Positions 58,968-64,000 of a stretch of 64,000 nt of DNA are shown piece after piece (positions within the stretch are counted from its first letter, which is position 1; each line of letters opens with the position of its first letter). Origin of the DNA: Aeropyrum sp. (lineage in GTDB: Archaea; Thermoproteota; Thermoprotei_A; Sulfolobales; Acidilobaceae); the NCBI GenBank assembly GCA_015523465.1, contig WAKF01000077.1, positions 1 to 64,000 of the forward strand, in the 5' to 3' direction. The notes beneath the pieces were generated by a model that saw only the letters and a program-made list of their open reading frames with translations, ran no database searches and was not told where the DNA came from. Position numbers and translations under genes: made by a program.

Positions 58968-59584
58968 GGGTTGCACTGCTGTCAGGCGGCAAGGACTCGC
59001 TCTACGCTGCAATGCACTATTGGCCTCCCGACGTGGGCCTAGTCCTCCTCTACAAGTTCCCAGAGCCTAATCCTCACCTGGAGAACCTTGGTAAGACTGT
59101 GGAGACCATAACCCTCACAGGCGCCCCAGTAGTCGTAGCCAGGCTACCCAAAGGGAGGGAGTTCGAGGCTACCGTCACGGTACTCGAGAAGCTGGGAGCT
59201 AAGGAGATTGTGGCTGGGGATGTCTACATAGAGGACCACCTAAGGTATATGGAGAAGCTTGCCGGGACCGTCGGAGCTAGGCTCAGAGAGCCCCTCTGGG
59301 GTCTAGACCCCGGAGAACTTCTCTACAAGATAGTCGAGGCGGGCATTAAGGCTCTAATCATAGGGGCTCGGGGCGGGGCTAGGAGACTCATTGGCATGGA
59401 GCTTAGCTTAGCTACTGTGGACTCACTTGTAAGTGAGGCTAGGAGGGGCGGCTGGGACCCGCTGGGGGAGAGGGAGGAATATCATACTATAGTCTTAGAG
59501 TCCCCGGTCCACGCGGAGAGGCTGAGGTTCGAGGTCCTTGGAAGGGTTAATATAGGGAGTGTAGGGTACTTGAAGCTGGGTTAG
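58964..59584 (+). CDS. Diphthamide synthase (Dph6)-like ATP pyrophosphatase
   Basis: VALLSGGKDSLYAAMHY PP-loop; EIVAGDVYIEDHLRYMEKLAGTVGARLREPLWG. Confidence 0.88.
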   Translation: MRVALLSGGKDSLYAAMHYWPPDVGLVLLYKFPEPNPHLENLGKTVETITLTGAPVVVARLPKGREFEATVTVLEKLGAKEIVAGDVYIEDHLRYMEKLAGTVGARLREPLWGLDPGELLYKIVEAGIKALIIGARGGARRLIGMELSLATVDSLVSEARRGGWDPLGEREEYHTIVLESPVHAERLRFEVLGRVNIGSVGYLKLG

Positions 59585-59624
59585 GGTCTTAAAGCTTAAA
59601 ACTCCGCAGTCATACTAATCCGTC

Positions 59625-60260
59625 TTGAACGGTCCTGAAGGCGTAGGTGGCGCCGTCATGGCTAGCAGGTTGGCTACAGCCACCATAATCCTGGGCCTGG
59701 CAGCCATCGTAGTCCTAGTAGGCATCGCATCCATAAAGGTGAGCCAGGCCCAGCTAAGCGAGGAAGAAGCCCGGAGCCTGTTCGAGAAGCTAGGGTGCAC
59801 GGCATGCCACGTAGGAAACCAGCCCCTAGCTCCGGCTCTTAAGTGGGAGTTGATCCTCCAGGAACTCCAGAAAGTGCAGACAGAGTACGGCGGCGACCTA
59901 GACAAGTTCGCCCAGAGCATAGAATACTATGGAGGCAGGAAGTTCCAGAGCTGGCAGGAGCTCATCCAGCAGATGGCAGCCAACGTAGGGAGGAGCCCCG
60001 ATGACCCCGAGATAAAGCAGATATTCGAGTTCTTCGCCTCCTATACTGGAGCAGCCCCAGCAGAGCCTCAGGAAACCCAGACCCCGGCCGAGACTCCGGC
60101 CGAGACAGCCACTCCCGCCCCAGCCCCACCAGCCGAAGAGACTCCTAAGGAAGCCCCCAAGGAAGAGGCTAAGGGCATACCCTTCGGCCTAGCCCTAGCC
60201 ATAACAATAGTCATAGTAGCAGTTGTAGTGGGAGCAATATACATGGCAACCCGCAGGTAG
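59625..60260 (+). CDS. Membrane-anchored c-type cytochrome-like protein
   Basis: N-terminal TM/signal, single CTACH haem motif, Pro/Ala/Thr linker, C-terminal TM. Confidence 0.82.
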   Translation: MNGPEGVGGAVMASRLATATIILGLAAIVVLVGIASIKVSQAQLSEEEARSLFEKLGCTACHVGNQPLAPALKWELILQELQKVQTEYGGDLDKFAQSIEYYGGRKFQSWQELIQQMAANVGRSPDDPEIKQIFEFFASYTGAAPAEPQETQTPAETPAETATPAPAPPAEETPKEAPKEEAKGIPFGLALAITIVIVAVVVGAIYMATRR

Positions 60261-60340
60261 CCCCTTTAACGCTTAAAGCCTACCTTTTTTAGAGCCCGAC
60301 ACCAGGAAACATTATACTTCATAACCTAGTAATTGGAGCC

Positions 60341-60760
60341 TTAAATCCTTAAAGACCGAGTATTAGGCTCGAGTCTAAGCCTCCCAACGACCGTATCAAA
60401 CCTCAGACTACCCAGAGGGGGGGAGAGGCGGAGCACCCCAGCGAGCCCGTCGGGCCTCGTCACGACCAGCCTGCCGTACAAGCTATCACGTGAAGCCAAC
60501 AGCCCGTAAGCCCTCTCGGTAATGTAGCTCTCGCCCTCGACAAGGCTAACACTATCACCCACATCGTACACGCCCACAGGATAATACCTACTATACACCT
60601 CCACCAGAGGCCTATCACCCTCAACCACAAGCAACCCCAGCTTACGCAGGAAACCAGGCCCCTCAAGCCTCAACAATACTAGATGCACTACCCTACTATC
60701 CACCAAGCTCTGACGCCGCAGAAGAACCCCACGCTCTAATGCACTTATCACAATGGACAC
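60341..60760 (-). CDS. Hypothetical protein
   Basis: 139 aa; overlaps the upstream zinc-ribbon gene by 13 nt in the same operon. Confidence 0.6.
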   Translation of the reverse strand: MSIVISALERGVLLRRQSLVDSRVVHLVLLRLEGPGFLRKLGLLVVEGDRPLVEVYSRYYPVGVYDVGDSVSLVEGESYITERAYGLLASRDSLYGRLVVTRPDGLAGVLRLSPPLGSLRFDTVVGRLRLEPNTRSLRI

Positions 60761-61059
60761 CTATTACCCGCGTATATTTCTCTTCCACAGCCTAAACATA
60801 GCACGTAGATCTCACCGGAATGACAGTAGACAGCCCATAGAGTTTCCCTCCCGCAGGTCTTACATGTAAGATTCTCGAATGCTAAGATCCCCCTATTACC
60901 AGCATATAAGTCACTTTTGCATCCCGGGCATACAACGTATAAGCTTCCGGAGTGGTTGTAGATTATTTGATCCATAACGGTCTTACACTTGTTGCAATAC
61001 GCTCTTACGACCCGGGGGACTTTGAGCTTTGCTGGCGTTATTGGTAGCTCGGCCGTCAC
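60748..61059 (-). CDS. Tandem zinc-ribbon protein
   Basis: Two copies of CxxC-x(18-19)-CxxC followed by (D/E)(L/I)YAGNR. Confidence 0.75.
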   Translation of the reverse strand: MTAELPITPAKLKVPRVVRAYCNKCKTVMDQIIYNHSGSLYVVCPGCKSDLYAGNRGILAFENLTCKTCGRETLWAVYCHSGEIYVLCLGCGREIYAGNRCPL

Positions 61060-61061
61060 GG

Positions 61062-61343
61062 CTAGTACTCCCTCCTCCTCATGAACCTATCTAGGACCTC
61101 CAGCGCCTCCCACACGTTATCGGACGTGTAGGAGATGCAGCCGACTCTGGCAAGCACCTGGCCAATCCTTGCCACGTCAAGATGGCCCACAGCTTTGAAG
61201 AGTGGTAGTAGCTGGGAGTTCCTCCTTATACACTCTATGACTATCCGCTCGAAAGCCTCGATTACCCTTTCTCCGAGGCCGGCTGATATGAGGGCTCTCC
61301 TAATATCATGCCTTAGCCTTTCTAACTCGTACTCACTACTAAT
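61062..61343 (-). CDS. 93-aa ORF missing from the ORF track, likely ATT start
   Basis: ISSEYELERLRHDIRRALISAGLGERVIEAFERIVIECIRRNSQLLPLFKAVGHLDVARIGQVLARVGCISYTSDNVWEALEVLDRFMRRREY*; GGAGGTGA SD 6 nt upstream of ATT; next operon gene starts 2 nt after its stop. Confidence 0.65.
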   Translation of the reverse strand: MSSEYELERLRHDIRRALISAGLGERVIEAFERIVIECIRRNSQLLPLFKAVGHLDVARIGQVLARVGCISYTSDNVWEALEVLDRFMRRREY

Positions 61344-61569
61344 CTCGCCTCACCTCCGTAATTATTATAATTGTACCGGGTGGATGTTTAAAAGTTTTAC
61401 GGTTATGTTACTTTAGAGTAGTGTTTATGATAGTCCTTACATATATCTACCTGTGTTGTTTAGGGTTTAAAGGGTTTCTATATGGTTATCCTGTTTTAGG
61501 CAAGATTGAGATCAGGATCAGACTTATAAGCTGTTATACACTATTAAATCCATATCCGAGGGGGTCTTC

Positions 61570-61713
61570 ATGGGCTCCGGGGAGAAGGAAGGGGAAGCTG
61601 AAGCTGGTAGGGGCGCCCTCTTCATAATGGTCCTCTGGGCCTTCCTCCTCGTCATAATGTGGGTTAGCATATTCCTCATAATGGTGTCGAGGGGGTTATA
61701 CAGTGGTGCGTGA
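61570..61713 (+). CDS. 47-aa single-TM protein (oxidase subunit IIa/CbaD-like candidate)
   Basis: MGSGEKEGEAEAGRGALFIMVLWAFLLVIMWVSIFLIMVSRGLYSGA*; overlaps the start of coxII at 61703. Confidence 0.65.
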   Translation: MGSGEKEGEAEAGRGALFIMVLWAFLLVIMWVSIFLIMVSRGLYSGA

Positions 61714-62296
61714 AGCAGGCATAATATACGAGTACATCTGGGTTGGCATCATTATAGCGGTCCTGGCGGGCTTCGCGGCCAGCCTAGGCTACTACAGCTT
61801 CGCTATGAACGTGAACCCCGCGTGTAAGGCGTATAAGGCTACCGAGGACCTACTCTCCCTCATAAGGGAGAACGCTCAGAAGGGCGGCGTGGTGGAGGAG
61901 GCGCCCGGCATCTATAAGGTCTACATTATAGGCAGGCAGTTCGTCTGGATACCCTCTGAGATCGTGCTAAAAGACCCAAGACAGGTCACATTCTACATAG
62001 TTTCAGAGGACGTCATACACGGCTTCGAGATCGCCGGGACTAACGTGAACTTCATGGTGTTCCCAGGCTACGTGGCAGAGTTCACATGGTACCCTCCCAG
62101 CGACATGAAGGGGGAGTTCCTCATAGTTTGTAACGAGTACTGCGGGGTGGGTCACCAGTTCATGAAGGGCAAGCTAGTGATCGAGAGGAGCGCCCAAGCA
62201 CTCTCAGAAGAAGAGGAAGGTTATGGCTTCATAGAAGAACTCTTAAGGGACATTATTACGCTAACCACGTCTCTAGGAGCCATATCTAGCAGGTAA
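61703..62296 (+). CDS. Haem-copper oxidase subunit II (CuA-containing, ba3-like)
   Basis: DVIHGFEIAGTNVNFMVFPGYVAEFTWYPPSDMKGEFLIVCNEYCGVGHQFMKGKLVIE: complete CuA ligand set. Confidence 0.93.
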   Translation: MVREAGIIYEYIWVGIIIAVLAGFAASLGYYSFAMNVNPACKAYKATEDLLSLIRENAQKGGVVEEAPGIYKVYIIGRQFVWIPSEIVLKDPRQVTFYIVSEDVIHGFEIAGTNVNFMVFPGYVAEFTWYPPSDMKGEFLIVCNEYCGVGHQFMKGKLVIERSAQALSEEEEGYGFIEELLRDIITLTTSLGAISSR

Positions 62297-62389
62297 GCTA
62301 CATGACCGAGTACACCTTTACCGATTCTAACCGTTATTTTAAACTTTAAAAAGCCATTTCCTTGGATAGTTAGGAGGGATGTAAAGGAG

Positions 62390-63139
62390 ATGCGAGCAAA
62401 GTATCTTTTGGTAGCGGTAGCCGCTCTAGTCCTCGGCTTCGTAGTTAGCGCTGCTGTAGGCTTTCTTCTCTCTGACTATGTATTCAGGCATGCAGACGTC
62501 CCCGAGGCTAACGAATATGCGGGTGTGGTGGAACTCAACGTTCCTGTAGCCGAGATACAAGCCCGTTCTACAGCAGGGGAGGTTGTGGTACCTATTAAAG
62601 GCAAGGTGAATATCGTCTTGCCCCAGTATGTCCATTGCCCCGATATCTGTCATTGGGAGACTAGCATACTAGCCTATGTCCTCGAGAAACTCATAGAGGA
62701 GGGGCTCCAGGACGAAGTTGTTATAGTGACTCTCGGTGTAAACCCCTACTATGAGACCCTAGAGGACGCTCAGAACTACCTTCAAGCACGGGTCGGCAAG
62801 ATGATGGAGAAGGGCGTGACTTGGATCTGGGTTCAAGACGACTTGGAGGTCATGAAGAAGCTCTGGAAGGAGTATAGATTTGCTGTGAAGCCCTACTGCG
62901 TGAAAGAAGATGGGAATGTGGTGGACCTCCCGGTGGATTTAACTAAGGAGGAAGTTGAGAAGTACCGGCGAGAATGCGAGTTTCTAGGGATAACGCATAC
63001 GGGAGGCTTTGCCATAATAGATAAGAAGGGGATCTACCGGTACTTTATAGCGCCTACAAGCGAAGGTTGGGTTGAGGGGCAACAGGGGGTAGCCGAGGTG
63101 ATATATTCTAAGGTTAAGGCCTTGATAGAGGAGGGGTGA
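62390..63139 (+). CDS. SCO1/SenC-type copper chaperone
   Basis: HCPDICHWETSILAYVLEKL (CxxxC) and distal THTGGFAIIDKKGIYRYF. Confidence 0.9.
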   Translation: MRAKYLLVAVAALVLGFVVSAAVGFLLSDYVFRHADVPEANEYAGVVELNVPVAEIQARSTAGEVVVPIKGKVNIVLPQYVHCPDICHWETSILAYVLEKLIEEGLQDEVVIVTLGVNPYYETLEDAQNYLQARVGKMMEKGVTWIWVQDDLEVMKKLWKEYRFAVKPYCVKEDGNVVDLPVDLTKEEVEKYRRECEFLGITHTGGFAIIDKKGIYRYFIAPTSEGWVEGQQGVAEVIYSKVKALIEEG

Positions 63140-63146
63140 AGCTAGA

Positions 63147-64000
63147 ATGGGAGGTAGCTCGAGGCTTAGACTCGATAAAGCTCGGCCTGCCTCCGACAAG
63201 TCCATGCTATTGAAGCTTACCCTCTCAATATTCACTCTAATGGTCTTTGCAAGCCTCGTCCTAAGCTCCACGCCATCTGCAGACCTCCCCAGGATAACGT
63301 CGCCAGACGAGTACTGGCGGGCTGTAGGTAGCGGCGGCAAGGTGCTGATGTATTTTAGCCAGGCAGCATGCCCTGGCTGTAAGAAGATAGAGCCCTCCAT
63401 AGCTAGGTTCGCCTCAGAGCAGAGCGAGGTTAAGGTGTATAAGGTTGACTTGGACGCCATAGCGGAGAAGTACGGTTATAGGGGGCTTATAGACTTTGTC
63501 AGCGAGATGGGCGTGAGGGGCACTCCAACCCTTATACTATATGTTAATGGGAGGGAGGTTGCAAGGCACGAAGGCACCTTCGGCTTCGGAGACCAGTACG
63601 AGCCTCTTAAGAGGTTCGTTGAGTCCTCTCTTCAAGGCGACACTGAGAATCTCTCAACAGGGACTGTCACTACAGGGCTGGAGGTCCTTGCAAGGACGAC
63701 TACGCCAGCCCAAGTAACCCTAACCCTGCTAGCAAGCCTAGCCTTCGGCCTTATAGCTGCAGTCTCTCCATGCAGCCTCCCAATGGTAGCAGCTTTCGCA
63801 ACCCTCAGTGACGAGTCACGGAGGTTTAGGGGGTTCGTCGCGACGCTAGCCTCTGTAGCTGCGGTGGCCTTTGCAGGCGGCTCCATATTCGCCCTTATAT
63901 ACGTAGTAGGAGACGCCCTAGTACCCTTTATAAGCCCAGGTGTCCTCCTAATCTTCGCGGCCTCAGCCTTCATAATAGCATGGGGCCTTATGAGCCTGGC
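63147..64000 (+). CDS. Thioredoxin-domain/CcdA-DsbD fusion, truncated by window end
   Basis: ATG at 63147, open to base 64000; LMYFSQAACPGCKKIEPS thioredoxin motif, AAVSPCSLPMVAAF CcdA motif. Absent from the ORF track because its stop lies outside. Confidence 0.85.
   Translation, partial: MGGSSRLRLDKARPASDKSMLLKLTLSIFTLMVFASLVLSSTPSADLPRITSPDEYWRAVGSGGKVLMYFSQAACPGCKKIEPSIARFASEQSEVKVYKVDLDAIAEKYGYRGLIDFVSEMGVRGTPTLILYVNGREVARHEGTFGFGDQYEPLKRFVESSLQGDTENLSTGTVTTGLEVLARTTTPAQVTLTLLASLAFGLIAAVSPCSLPMVAAFATLSDESRRFRGFVATLASVAAVAFAGGSIFALIYVVGDALVPFISPGVLLIFAASAFIIAWGLMSL

Noticed and set aside
60281-60295. CCTTTTTTAG as a terminator after the cytochrome c gene
   Set aside because: A T-rich run alone is plausible for archaeal termination but too weak to list as a feature without 3'-end data.
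1-64000. CRISPR arrays, tRNAs, rRNAs, transposases or prophage genes
   Set aside because: None recognised on reading intergenic gaps and translations; the CARF gene is the only CRISPR-linked feature.

Overview
A gene-dense 64 kb chromosomal segment that looks like a hyperthermophilic crenarchaeon (Desulfurococcales-like: AGG/CTA-rich codons, many GTG/TTG starts, archaeal-type Enolase, GatDE, Cbf5, Suf, Nfe/stomatin and TadA/TadC genes). I saw no rRNA, tRNA, CRISPR array, transposase or prophage. Most of the window is housekeeping or metabolic: acyl-CoA synthetase, enolase, Tat, citrate synthase, SufCBD, HyuAB, EtfBAC, 2-oxoacid dehydrogenase E1/E2, AlaRS, acyl-CoA dehydrogenase, CuA oxidase subunit II and SCO. 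The main items to follow up are: (1) a cbf5 gene split by a 35-nt intron with a full bulge-helix-bulge; (2) a stand-alone CARF/APE2256-type (ring-nuclease-like) gene with no CRISPR context; (3) a secreted 1463-aa helical-repeat rod protein divergent from a membrane-spanning winged-helix sensor, with a 15-bp inverted repeat between them; (4) a PIN-like plus Panacea/DUF4065-like candidate toxin-antitoxin pair with a 12-bp palindrome at its promoter; (5) two candidate C/D-box sRNAs in convergent intergenic gaps, one with an 11-nt match to 16S rRNA; (6) an overlooked 93-aa ORF that appears to use an ATT start after a perfect Shine-Dalgarno; (7) a shared inverted repeat upstream of both sufC and sufB; (8) a small uncharacterised wHTH/coiled-coil/toastrack operon. 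Functional calls come from reading translations and recalled family motifs. No database search was run.
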